Of a DNA stretch of 44,913 nt, positions 21,047 through 28,240 are shown one piece after another (positions within the stretch are counted from its first letter, which is position 1; every line of letters begins with the position of its first letter). Source of the DNA: a virus. Location of the stretch: the IMG/VR virus record IMGVR_UViG_3300023223_000371, positions 1-44,913 of that record. One strand, 5' to 3'. The position numbers and the translations under genes were made by a program. The notes under the pieces are model-generated. The model worked only from the letters and a program-made list of their open reading frames with translations, made no database searches and was not told the DNA's origin.

Positions 21047-21453
21047 CTACAAAAGAAAAGATAGAAGTGATGCAAGCGGAGGATGAGGGAAAACCCCTTC
21101 AGTTCAGAGATACACAAATTCAGGATCATAAGTGGGAAGACTTAAATCATAAGTGCGCACTATGGAACTGGGAGCGTAACGAATTCCGTATCAAGCCTAT
21201 CGAGCCCAACGATTATCAACACGGTGACGTGTGGAGTAATGACGGTGACTGTACAATTCTGATCGCCACATACGGAGAAACTATGTTTTACACGTCTGCT
21301 AGCTGTGTCCATGAATGGCGAAAAGTTGAGGGAAATCTTACGTTACACCCGGAAAGATTTAAACTTCTTTTTCGTGAAAATGGAATCTGTGATATGTGTG
21401 GGGGTGGATTGACCGAAGGATCATGTACTAATCTCGATTGCGTACCTTTCTAA
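21043..21453 (+). CDS. Hypothetical protein with C-terminal zinc ribbon (136 aa)
   Basis: The N-terminal 110 residues contain tryptophan-rich strands (KWEDLNHKCALWNWERNEFR) of the kind found in small phage proteins that fold as an open beta barrel. The C-terminus has GICDMCGGGLTEGSCTNLDC, four Cys that would bind one zinc. It ends the operon, just before a large hairpin. Confidence 0.7.
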   Translation: MTTKEKIEVMQAEDEGKPLQFRDTQIQDHKWEDLNHKCALWNWERNEFRIKPIEPNDYQHGDVWSNDGDCTILIATYGETMFYTSASCVHEWRKVEGNLTLHPERFKLLFRENGICDMCGGGLTEGSCTNLDCVPF

Positions 21454-21458
21454 TACTT

Positions 21459-21545
21459 TCCGACCCTCTCCACTACTAAACTATAACAAATGTTAATTGC
21501 CTAAATGTTTGTTGCCGAACTCTGAGAGGGTCGGATTTACCCTTT
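21459..21545 (+). terminator. Long hairpin terminator
   Basis: TCCGACCCTCTC (21459-21470) pairs perfectly with GAGAGGGTCGGA (21524-21535). An inner AACAAA/TTTGTT pairing shortens the loop, and a pyrimidine run CCCTTTTT follows. It separates the accessory genes from the packaging operon. Confidence 0.75.
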
Positions 21546-21548
21546 TTG

Positions 21549-21599
21549 TATTTAAATAATCTGAAAGTACTGTATAGTAAACGCGTAACCATTTAACGA
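21549..21599 (+). promoter_or_regulatory. Promoter and leader of the packaging region
   Basis: TATAGT (21573-21578) is followed after five bases by CGTAACCATTTAACGAG, the same arrangement as the other phage promoters. The -35 (TATTTA or TTTAAA near 21549-21556) is weak, so an activator may be needed. The TTGGCAGAAA element is absent here. Confidence 0.55.
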
Positions 21600-21611
21600 G
21601 GAAACCAAATA

Positions 21612-21860
21612 ATGAACAAACTACCGAAACTCACGAAAGGTCAGGAATTAACGTGTAACGGCCAACCATTGACTCAGATGTTAGGTAATACCAATGCAGA
21701 CAAAACAACCTGTCAGGTAGATGTGGGTGGAAAAGACATCGGTATTACTGCTGCTTATTTTTTATTGGACAATGGCGACGGCACTTTTACTTACATTGGT
21801 GATGAGCCTTATACTGGCACGATTACTTTGACTACTGGAAAGCATAATGCCAGCCGGTAG
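21612..21860 (+). CDS. Small hypothetical protein (82 aa)
   Basis: The ATG is preceded by GAGGAAACC. The protein is beta-rich (KGQELTCNGQPLTQML, AAYFLLDNGDGTFTYIGDEP) and overlaps the start of the small terminase gene by 14 bases. No family is recognised. Confidence 0.66.
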   Translation: MNKLPKLTKGQELTCNGQPLTQMLGNTNADKTTCQVDVGGKDIGITAAYFLLDNGDGTFTYIGDEPYTGTITLTTGKHNASR

Positions 21861-22266
21861 ACCTACAAAATATAAGAAAGAATATGCTGAGTTAGCATAC
21901 AAGTATTGTTTACTCGATGCATCAGACATTTTTCTTGCGGAAGTCTTTGAGGTTAATATAGATACGATATATGAGTGGAAGAATAAACATCCCTCATTTT
22001 CCGATGCCATAAAAAACGGAAAGCATTTGGCGGATGCACAAGTCTCTCAGGCTCTGATAAATAAGGCGAAACAGGGCGATACGGCCGCAATGATCTTTTG
22101 GTTGAAGAATCGTAACCCTACAAGGTGGCGTGACAAGCCCGCAGAACAGAGTATAAACATCACAAATAATGTGCAAAATAATGAGAATGTTGTGCGCATA
22201 GAAGCGAGTGATTTAACTACCGAACAGTTACAGAAACTGTTAGAAACTAAAAGGAGTGTGGAATGA
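21847..22266 (+). CDS. terS: Terminase small subunit
   Basis: This 139-aa protein begins MPAGRPTKYKKEYAELAYKY, and SDIFLAEVFEVNIDTIYEWK forms the helix-turn-helix that recognises packaging DNA. ALINKAKQGDTAAMIFWLKN followed by PTRWRDKP is typical of small terminases. It oligomerises and hands viral DNA to the large subunit. Five small genes lie between it and the large subunit here, which is more separation than usual. Confidence 0.88.
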   Translation: MPAGRPTKYKKEYAELAYKYCLLDASDIFLAEVFEVNIDTIYEWKNKHPSFSDAIKNGKHLADAQVSQALINKAKQGDTAAMIFWLKNRNPTRWRDKPAEQSINITNNVQNNENVVRIEASDLTTEQLQKLLETKRSVE

Positions 22267-22445
22267 ATGATTTATCGCAAGAAACCATAGAATATTGTAT
22301 CGAACTCTTGAGAGACTCTAAGAGCCGCATTACCTCTAGCCATGATGAGGAAGAAATCTTATTTACGAAGGTAGAATCGGCTATCTATGAGCTCGAACGT
22401 CACCGATACGAGATGTACGAAAACCCCGCCCCGAGAGGCGAATAA
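22263..22445 (+). CDS. Small hypothetical protein (60 aa)
   Basis: The start overlaps the small terminase stop (ATGA). The product is acidic and helical (SQETIEYCIELLRDSKSRIT) with no family recognised. The next gene begins directly after its stop. Confidence 0.64.
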   Translation: MNDLSQETIEYCIELLRDSKSRITSSHDEEEILFTKVESAIYELERHRYEMYENPAPRGE

Positions 22446-22649
22446 ATGATTGCCCCTGACAGCATAGAGCTATGCATGGTTGAAAGTCCTAAACTTAGCG
22501 GACAAATGGAGTATTATATATTACGTAAAGATACGGGAGAAGCTTGGTCAGATGAATTTGAAAGATTCACAAAAAATTACCCGACTATCTACAGTTCACA
22601 AGATGCACCCAATGTAATGCAAGAACTTAATGAATGGCTTAACAACTAG
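22446..22649 (+). CDS. Small acidic protein (67 aa)
   Basis: The ATG follows the previous stop with no spacer. The sequence contains YYILRKDTGEAWSDEFERF and a helical end (NVMQELNEWLNN). No family is recognised. Acidic small proteins next to terminase genes are common and mostly uncharacterised. Confidence 0.64.
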   Translation: MIAPDSIELCMVESPKLSGQMEYYILRKDTGEAWSDEFERFTKNYPTIYSSQDAPNVMQELNEWLNN

Positions 22650-22660
22650 GAAATAAAATA

Positions 22661-22687
22661 ATGAATAATTCACAGGGATGGAAATGA
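22661..22687 (+). CDS. Possible 8-codon leader peptide
   Basis: ATG preceded by AGGAAATAAAATA encodes MNNSQGWK and stops in an ATGA overlap with the next gene. It may be a translational coupling device rather than a functional peptide. Confidence 0.35.
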   Translation: MNNSQGWK

Positions 22688-23052
22688 GTAACGACGAGAA
22701 GATTTTAAACGGTGAAACGATCGACGCCGGGACAGTTAACTTTAATTGTGCTCTTACTGGTGCTAATATAATATTGAAAGTAACTGTGACGGGATCAACG
22801 TTGTCTATCGATACTGATCATAGTAACATAGGTAACATGTCACCCGTAGTGCATTTGTATCAGAAGTTGATGCAGAAACTAAAGAAAGCTGATGATAATC
22901 CAGAGTTAGCTGCAATGATGATAGATGACGCTAAGGAAGCTATCAAGAACAGGAAGGAGTTAGAGCAATTAGCTATCCGACAAGTTGATAAGTTAAAAAA
23001 GGCAGCTGAAGAAAGGGAAGCTATCAGGAATCGAAAGGAGGTCGCAAAGTGA
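22684..23052 (+). CDS. Hypothetical protein with coiled-coil end (122 aa)
   Basis: The ATG at 22684 has AGGGATGG at proper spacing, whereas the in-frame ATG at 22678 has none. The first half is beta-rich (NFNCALTGANIILKVTVTGS) and the second half is a long charged helix (KKADDNPELAAMMIDDAKEA, then DKLKKAAEEREAIRNRKE). No family is recognised. The gene ends in a GTGA overlap with the next. Confidence 0.66.
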   Translation: MSNDEKILNGETIDAGTVNFNCALTGANIILKVTVTGSTLSIDTDHSNIGNMSPVVHLYQKLMQKLKKADDNPELAAMMIDDAKEAIKNRKELEQLAIRQVDKLKKAAEEREAIRNRKEVAK

Positions 23053-23294
23053 CTAAAAAAGAAGAACGTACACAGCTCCGCAAGGACGCAATTAAAGAGG
23101 TAAACGCGGTGCTTCGCATCGTCGCGTATTCTGAGTTAGCGGATATTAAGCAACTTCAAGTTAGATCACACCTGACCAGGCTTGTGAACAGAATTCGTCA
23201 CTTAGACGGAGGTAAACATGGTAGTCCTTTTAGAGCTGTCGAAGTACCAGAAAAAAGGAGAATAGAGAATGTCAAAGCACCTAGCAAGACCTAA
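23049..23294 (+). CDS. Basic helical protein (81 aa, GTG start)
   Basis: GTG overlaps the preceding stop. The protein is Lys/Arg rich and helical (TKKEERTQLRKDAIKEVNAV, RSHLTRLVNRIRHLDGG). It overlaps the start of a very basic 34-residue gene. A nucleic-acid-binding role near packaging genes is possible; no family recognised. Confidence 0.63.
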   Translation: MTKKEERTQLRKDAIKEVNAVLRIVAYSELADIKQLQVRSHLTRLVNRIRHLDGGKHGSPFRAVEVPEKRRIENVKAPSKT

Positions 23295-23373
23295 AGCAAA
23301 GAGTGGTAAAGCTAAAAACAAGAAATGTAAGATTGTTGACGGTAAACGTAAATGTCCTAGGAAAAGTAAATGA
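23269..23373 (+). CDS. Very basic small protein (34 aa)
   Basis: AAAAGGAGAATAGAG precedes the ATG, one of the strongest ribosome binding sites in the window. The product has about half Lys/Arg (MSKHLARPKAKSGKAKNKKC, then GKRKCPRKSK) and two Cys. It overlaps the next gene through ATGA. It could neutralise DNA, or be a small nucleic-acid-binding protein. Confidence 0.6.
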   Translation: MSKHLARPKAKSGKAKNKKCKIVDGKRKCPRKSK

Positions 23374-23546
23374 CTCAAATACTCCAAGACCTCCAGGCAA
23401 AGGACAGGTGTTTCCGTGTTGAGTTCTCAGGACTTGATACAGGAAAAGTAATTTGTTGGCTGTGCTACAAAGACAAGAAAGAAATAATCCAAACTAAGGG
23501 AACCGGAGCAACTCACGAGGAAGCTCTAAAGGACGCCGTAAAATGA
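23370..23546 (+). CDS. Small hypothetical protein (58 aa)
   Basis: Both ends are ATGA overlaps. The peptide (MTQILQDLQAKDRCFRVEFS, then KVICWLCYKDKKEIIQTKGT) has a beta-beta-alpha look with the ending ATHEEALKDAVK that is common to small phage proteins with a double-stranded-RNA-binding-like shape. The assignment is weak. Confidence 0.63.
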   Translation: MTQILQDLQAKDRCFRVEFSGLDTGKVICWLCYKDKKEIIQTKGTGATHEEALKDAVK

Positions 23547-23902
23547 AACGTCTAATACTATTCATACTCGTACTACTCACCGTAAGTTTACAGGCAAAGT
23601 TAGGATACAGTAAAGCAAACATCAAGAAGGTGTACAAACGTAAGCCCGTGCTGGAACAAGCTAACCTCATTATGTTCAAACTGCACGGTACTGAGGTACG
23701 TGTGACGTTTACGTTCACTAAAGGTAAGTGTACGGCTATTGCATATACGGGACTTGACACACTTATCGATGGTCATGACTTTGTTTTGAAATACCTTAAG
23801 TTGAAGACACGACGGAAAGGTAAAGGATTGCAAAAGGTACGTGAAGGAAACTTGGTGATACTCATGAATGCTAAAACTATATTAGTGATGAAAACAAAGT
23901 GA
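23543..23902 (+). CDS. Exported or periplasmic protein (119 aa)
   Basis: The N-terminus MKRLILFILVLLTVSLQA is a clear Sec signal peptide with a probable cut after QA. The mature protein is small, basic and beta-rich (TEVRVTFTFTKGKCTAIAYT). It sits directly before the large terminase, which it overlaps by GTGA. A secreted phage protein could act on the envelope, in lysis control or in superinfection exclusion; no family is recognised. Confidence 0.7.
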   Translation: MKRLILFILVLLTVSLQAKLGYSKANIKKVYKRKPVLEQANLIMFKLHGTEVRVTFTFTKGKCTAIAYTGLDTLIDGHDFVLKYLKLKTRRKGKGLQKVREGNLVILMNAKTILVMKTK

Positions 23903-25434
23903 ATCCAACGTTTGAAATAAGTATACGTGACGTGCAGATAGAACTTGCGCGTCGCGTTTTTTATAATTACTTGAGATTGAAAGATCCGGAATTTTACGAT
24001 GACAACAAACCTCATCTCAAGGAACTGGCCGACCTTCTTCAGAAGTTCGCGGACAATAAACTTACCGCCCCATCCGGTAAAATTGCCAAGATACTTATTT
24101 TAAACCTCCCACCGCGTACCGGTAAATCTTACACTCTCACGAATCTCTGTGCATGGCTGTTAGGTCGCGGCAAACATGATCCGGATAGAAGACCAGAAAA
24201 GATAATCACAGTATCGTACAATGATGAGTTAGCGACGGACTTTTCAAGGTTCTGTCGTGACAATATAAATACCGAACGTGCTGACGCTGACGACATCATA
24301 TTTCAAGACGTATTCACAGGTGTAACACTTAAGAAAGGTGACAGTGCAGCTAAGAAGTGGGCATTAGAAGGCGAGTATTTCAGTTACCTAGGAACAGGTT
24401 TCAAAGGTCAACTAACGGGCAAGGGCGCCACGTATGGCATCATTGATGACCCTGTAAAGAATGCTGAGGAGGCATACAATGAGAAAACTTTAGATTACAT
24501 ATGGAACTTCTACCGTAATACCTTCCGCTCACGTGTAGAAAACAATGGTAAACAGATCATAAATCACACAAGGTGGCGTGACGAAGACTTGGCCGGCCGC
24601 ATAATGGATCTGTACGGTGACGATGTTTATGTGTATAAAAAATCTATCATGGAAAATGAGGTAACTGAGCGTCAAGCTATAAGAACACCCGACGGCACGG
24701 TAATACGTTATGATAATGTCACGGTAGGTGGTGATTTACTCTGTGAAGATATATGTAACATGGAAAACTTTCTTGACCTTCAAAAAACTATTGGCCCCGA
24801 GGTATTCCGGGCGAACTACTTTCAGGAACCACTTGACCTTACCGGAAAGATGTATCAGAACTTCATGACATATGAAGACTTACCGCTCAAGGAAGCTCCA
24901 ATCCATTGCTATGTTGATACGGCCGATACTGGCGATGACTATCTATGCGCGATAGTCTACGAGGTACATGGCAAACAGGCATATATACTGGACGTAATCT
25001 ATACTAAGGATGCAATGGAGCTCACTGAACCGGAACTGGCTGATATGTTAGATTTCAATTTGGTTAACTACTGCAAGATAGAAAGTAATAACGGCGGACG
25101 TGGTTTCGCGCGTGCAGTGGAAAAAATACTTTTGCAAGAGTATGATACTAATACTTGTGTTATGGATTGGTTTCATCAGTCTAAGAATAAAGACTCTAGA
25201 ATACTAACAGCATCGCATTGGGTACAGAAAAACATTTTCTTTCCTCACAATTGGAATCATCGATTCCCTGAGTATTTTAAAGCTATGACAAGATACACAA
25301 AAGAAGGTAAGAACTCGCACGACGACGGCCCGGACGCTACGACCGGAGTAGCGGAACAATTCGCGCCACAGGGTGGCATGCCAATGTTTAACATGACGAA
25401 ACAAAAACTAAGAGAGATTCAATGTCACACCTAA
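23899..25434 (+). CDS. terL: Terminase large subunit
   Basis: This 511-aa packaging motor starts at GTG overlapping the upstream stop. The ATPase half has LNLPPRTGKSYTL (Walker A, about 69-80), a coupling region GTGFKGQLTGKGATYG, and IIDDPVKNAEEAYN (Walker B). The nuclease half has CYVDTADTGDDYLCAIVY near 335, CKIESNNGGRGFARAVE and a C-terminal DGPDATTGVAEQF, the acidic residues expected of the RNase H-like headful or cos-cutting domain. It works with the small terminase and portal on either side. Confidence 0.95.
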   Translation: MNPTFEISIRDVQIELARRVFYNYLRLKDPEFYDDNKPHLKELADLLQKFADNKLTAPSGKIAKILILNLPPRTGKSYTLTNLCAWLLGRGKHDPDRRPEKIITVSYNDELATDFSRFCRDNINTERADADDIIFQDVFTGVTLKKGDSAAKKWALEGEYFSYLGTGFKGQLTGKGATYGIIDDPVKNAEEAYNEKTLDYIWNFYRNTFRSRVENNGKQIINHTRWRDEDLAGRIMDLYGDDVYVYKKSIMENEVTERQAIRTPDGTVIRYDNVTVGGDLLCEDICNMENFLDLQKTIGPEVFRANYFQEPLDLTGKMYQNFMTYEDLPLKEAPIHCYVDTADTGDDYLCAIVYEVHGKQAYILDVIYTKDAMELTEPELADMLDFNLVNYCKIESNNGGRGFARAVEKILLQEYDTNTCVMDWFHQSKNKDSRILTASHWVQKNIFFPHNWNHRFPEYFKAMTRYTKEGKNSHDDGPDATTGVAEQFAPQGGMPMFNMTKQKLREIQCHT

Positions 25435-26879
25435 ACTCAGTTCAAACACAGCACCCGGAATATACAGCTCGTGAACCTCAATGGCAGCGAATGCGGGACG
25501 TTATAGCCGGACAGGATGCCGTAAAGGATCAGAAACAACTATACTTACCTCCTATTAACTCAAGTGATGGTCCAGAGTCAGAAGACTATAAGTTGTATTT
25601 GGCTAATGCTGAATTTTATAATGCAACAGGTTTGACGTTTGAGGCGTTCATGGGGATGATCTTCAGAAAACCTACAGAGATAGGTGGAAATGAAGATGAC
25701 GAACTGTTAGCGAATATCGACTTTGAAGGTACTGATATTGAGACGTTTACTGAGGATATCACAAATGAAGTAGGTGTTGTTGGTCGTGTGGGTATCCTGT
25801 TCGATATGCCAACGGTTGAGGAAGTTAGAGAACTGAGCGTCAATGAGGCCCGGGCCGCGGGCGTTAGACCTTATCTAAAGATGTATACTGCTGAGAGTAT
25901 TATTAACTGGAAGTTTAAAAACATCAATGGTATTCGAAAAGTGGTGTCGATTGTACTACAGGAAGAAATTGAGAAATTACCCGACGATCCTTTCAGTCAT
26001 GACACTGAGGCACAGTTTAGAGTATTGATGATCGAAGACGGACTGTACGTACAGAAAGTATTTAATGAAGCTGGGCAGATTGTTGCAACAGTGGACGATA
26101 TCCTTATTGATGGTGAACGACCCGACACGATACCTTTCATTTGTATTAACTCTAACTCTATCGGACTGGACACAGAGAAACCCCCGTTACTGGACATGGC
26201 GGATACTAACTTAAGTCACTACAGAGCATCCGGGTCACTTGGTGCCTGTATTCATATGTTCGGACGTATCACTCCATTGTTTAAAGTTCCACATTCACAG
26301 TGGGAAAAATTCATCAATCAGCCTTTAGAATATGGAGTAACTAAAAGTATAATCATACCAACCACCGGAGACGGCGCGGATGCTGACGCAACATTCTTGG
26401 AACCCAAGACAGACTTCACTCCTATTGTGAATCAACAGGTGAGGCTTGAGGGGCGTATGGCTGCGCAAGGTGCCCGTATGTTGTCACCTGAGAAACGTGG
26501 TGTTGAATCTGCGGATACAGTAAGACTCGACATGATCGGTGAGTTATCTATTCTTGGTTCGTTGGCTAATATGGTATCACGCGGCGTCACAATAGCGACA
26601 ACGTGGGTAGTCGGGTCAGAGACTCAAGTAATGCTTAATACTGACTTTCTTACTACTCCTATTGACGCCGGCATGGTAAAGAGTCTGCTAGAATCGTTAA
26701 CGGCTGGGAAGATATCACAGAAACAATTTACTGACGCAATGATCACCGGGGAAGCGATTATAAGCGAGGCCGACATTGAAACTGACACTGATTTCACCGA
26801 ACCGGAACCGAAGGAAGAAGAGGAGGCGCCACAAGTGGGCATTGCAGCCGGTGGAGCAGATACGATTGGAGCTGGATAA
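25422..26879 (+). CDS. Portal protein, DUF4055 family
   Basis: This 485-aa protein overlaps the terminase end by 13 bases. It shows the DUF4055 pattern: EPQWQRMRDVIAGQDAVK, YLANAEFYNATGLTFEAFMG, MIFRKPTEI, EVGVVGRVGILFDMP and PYLKMYTAESIINWKF. The C-terminal part has an acidic stretch (EPEPKEEEEAPQ) and a glycine-rich end. DUF4055 proteins occupy the portal position in many siphoviruses and form the dodecameric DNA gate. The strong terminator after it separates packaging from capsid transcription. Confidence 0.88.
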   Translation: MSHLNSVQTQHPEYTAREPQWQRMRDVIAGQDAVKDQKQLYLPPINSSDGPESEDYKLYLANAEFYNATGLTFEAFMGMIFRKPTEIGGNEDDELLANIDFEGTDIETFTEDITNEVGVVGRVGILFDMPTVEEVRELSVNEARAAGVRPYLKMYTAESIINWKFKNINGIRKVVSIVLQEEIEKLPDDPFSHDTEAQFRVLMIEDGLYVQKVFNEAGQIVATVDDILIDGERPDTIPFICINSNSIGLDTEKPPLLDMADTNLSHYRASGSLGACIHMFGRITPLFKVPHSQWEKFINQPLEYGVTKSIIIPTTGDGADADATFLEPKTDFTPIVNQQVRLEGRMAAQGARMLSPEKRGVESADTVRLDMIGELSILGSLANMVSRGVTIATTWVVGSETQVMLNTDFLTTPIDAGMVKSLLESLTAGKISQKQFTDAMITGEAIISEADIETDTDFTEPEPKEEEEAPQVGIAAGGADTIGAG

Positions 26880-26926
26880 GCTCCTTCTGGCAGAGTTTTT
26901 TCTGTCGCTGGACTAAGTAACCAGCA

Positions 26927-26960
26927 CCCTCAAAATGCCCAACGTTTTGAGGGTTTTTTA
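26927..26960 (+). terminator. Strong intrinsic terminator after the portal gene
   Basis: CCCTCAAAA (26927-26935) pairs with TTTTGAGGG (26945-26953) and is followed by TTTTTTA. A smaller GCTGG/CCAGC hairpin lies just upstream. Confidence 0.9.
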
Positions 26961-27132
26961 TTGCAACAATCCACCTCTGTTGCATGCAACTAAAAGTGCC
27001 TTTTTAGAGGGTAAAACAAAAATAGCACGTTTTTTGGACGTTTTTATCGTTATAACCAGAAGGGTTTATAGAATCGGTATGAAAAACTGGGGGCAAAAAC
27101 CACAAACACCTAAAAAATCAAGATAAAACATC

Positions 27133-27173
27133 GACTTATGACTTTAGTTACATTTTCGTAACTATCGTAAGTC
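27133..27173. repeat. Imperfect palindrome
   Basis: GACTTA (27133-27138) and AGTTAC (27146-27151) are mirrored by GTAACT (27158-27163) and TAAGTC (27168-27173) around ATTTTC. It may be an operator or an RNA hairpin in the late control region. Confidence 0.65.
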
Positions 27174-27296
27174 ACTGCTAATCAACGAAAAGTTGCCTAA
27201 TAATTTGCCTAAAAACGGTATTCCGGTGTTTTTCGACTTTTAAGGTGTTGCGCTAGAACACTTTACTACATCGCATGTATTTTTTGGGGGTAAAAA

Positions 27297-27387
27297 CCAC
27301 AAACTATGTCTACGTAACCTATATATATAAAAACGCGTGTATTAATAATAGGTTGATCTTTTATATATATATACATTTCAAACGGGC
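27297..27387 (+). repeat. Noncoding module, copy B
   Basis: It corresponds to 10588-10680, with ACCACAAA, TCTACGTAACCTATATATA, AAAAACGCG, then TATACATTT, AAAC and GGGCG in the same order. The best-conserved core is 27309-27337. Confidence 0.75.
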
Positions 27388-27494
27388 GAAAATTCTTTTT
27401 TATTTTTTCAACTTTTATTTAAGTGTTTTTGAGGGTAGTTTAAAGTATCTCTCGGGATGGTCCCGACGAGTCAAAACGCAATAGGAAAAATATC

Positions 27495-28217
27495 ATGGCT
27501 GGAACTGAAGAAACTTCAACTACAGAAACGTCTACTCAAGAAACCTCAACCGATACCGCAACCAAATCTGAAACAACCACTCCAATTTTCTCGCCAGAGC
27601 AACAAACGCTCATTGATGGTATGCTAAAGAAAGCCGTTACGGATAATAACACTTTCCGGGATACGCAAGAGAAAGGTTTAAAAGAGAACCGTGACGATAT
27701 TCTATCCGATCTGAAGAAGTCCCAAGAGAAGACACGAGACCTTGAATTAAAAAAACGAATGATGGACGGAAACGTTGAGGAAGTGACTAAGGAAATCACC
27801 GCACGGGTGGAGGGTGAATACAAAGAGCGGCTAACTAATTCTAAAAATGAATTTGACAATTTGAAGAAACAAAACGATAATAATACTATAAACAGTGCAT
27901 TGGATGCACATCTCACCGACTTAGGGGTTAAGGACTCTTTAAAAGGTGCTCGAAGAAAAGAGCTTCTGTTAGATAGCAAAATCGAGCTGAGCGAAACCGG
28001 TACCGTCACGATTGACGGATTGTCCTTGGAGGACTTCGGAAAGCAGTGGCTTGAAAATGGCGCTAATGTGAATGACTGGATTAAAGCTGATACAATGTCT
28101 GGCGGTGGTGCGCAAGGTGGTAGAGGTAAAGTTATAACCAGTAACGCCGGAGTGCTCGCAGGTCTTAGTGGAAAACAGCGTTTTGAGGCTGCCGCTAAGA
28201 TGATGGGCAAAAAATAA
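27495..28217 (+). CDS. Capsid scaffolding protein
   Basis: The N-terminus is Thr/Ser/Glu-rich and disordered (AGTEETSTTETSTQETST). Residues about 45-130 form a long charged coiled coil (KGLKENRDDILSDLKKSQEK), and the C-terminus is Gly-rich then basic and helical (GKQRFEAAAKMMGKK), as in scaffolds that bind the capsid through a C-terminal helix. Its place just before the major capsid gene agrees. It starts the virion operon. Confidence 0.85.
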   Translation: MAGTEETSTTETSTQETSTDTATKSETTTPIFSPEQQTLIDGMLKKAVTDNNTFRDTQEKGLKENRDDILSDLKKSQEKTRDLELKKRMMDGNVEEVTKEITARVEGEYKERLTNSKNEFDNLKKQNDNNTINSALDAHLTDLGVKDSLKGARRKELLLDSKIELSETGTVTIDGLSLEDFGKQWLENGANVNDWIKADTMSGGGAQGGRGKVITSNAGVLAGLSGKQRFEAAAKMMGKK

Positions 28218-28240
28218 CTTAACCCGAAAGGATATTTAAA

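Larger units (their letters stand above)
26961..27494 (+). other. Noncoding control region before the capsid operon
   Basis: No convincing gene is present; a 63-codon frame at 26935-27126 begins inside the terminator and lacks a ribosome binding site. The region is AT rich and holds two AAAAACCACAAA motifs (near 27095 and 27291), a palindrome at 27133-27173, copy B of the module seen at 10588, long TA runs, a TCGGGA/TCCCGA hairpin at 27452-27466 and an AATAGGAAAAA ribosome binding site for the scaffold gene. It probably holds the late promoter and a long 5' leader. Confidence 0.6.

Noticed and set aside
26935-27126. 63-residue plus-strand gene after the portal
   Set aside because: It begins inside the terminator stem, has no ribosome binding site and shows no recognisable protein features.
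27536-28210. 224-residue minus-strand frame over the scaffold gene
   Set aside because: It is the reverse shadow of a charged coiled-coil gene; composition is Ser/Leu-rich and there is no start context.
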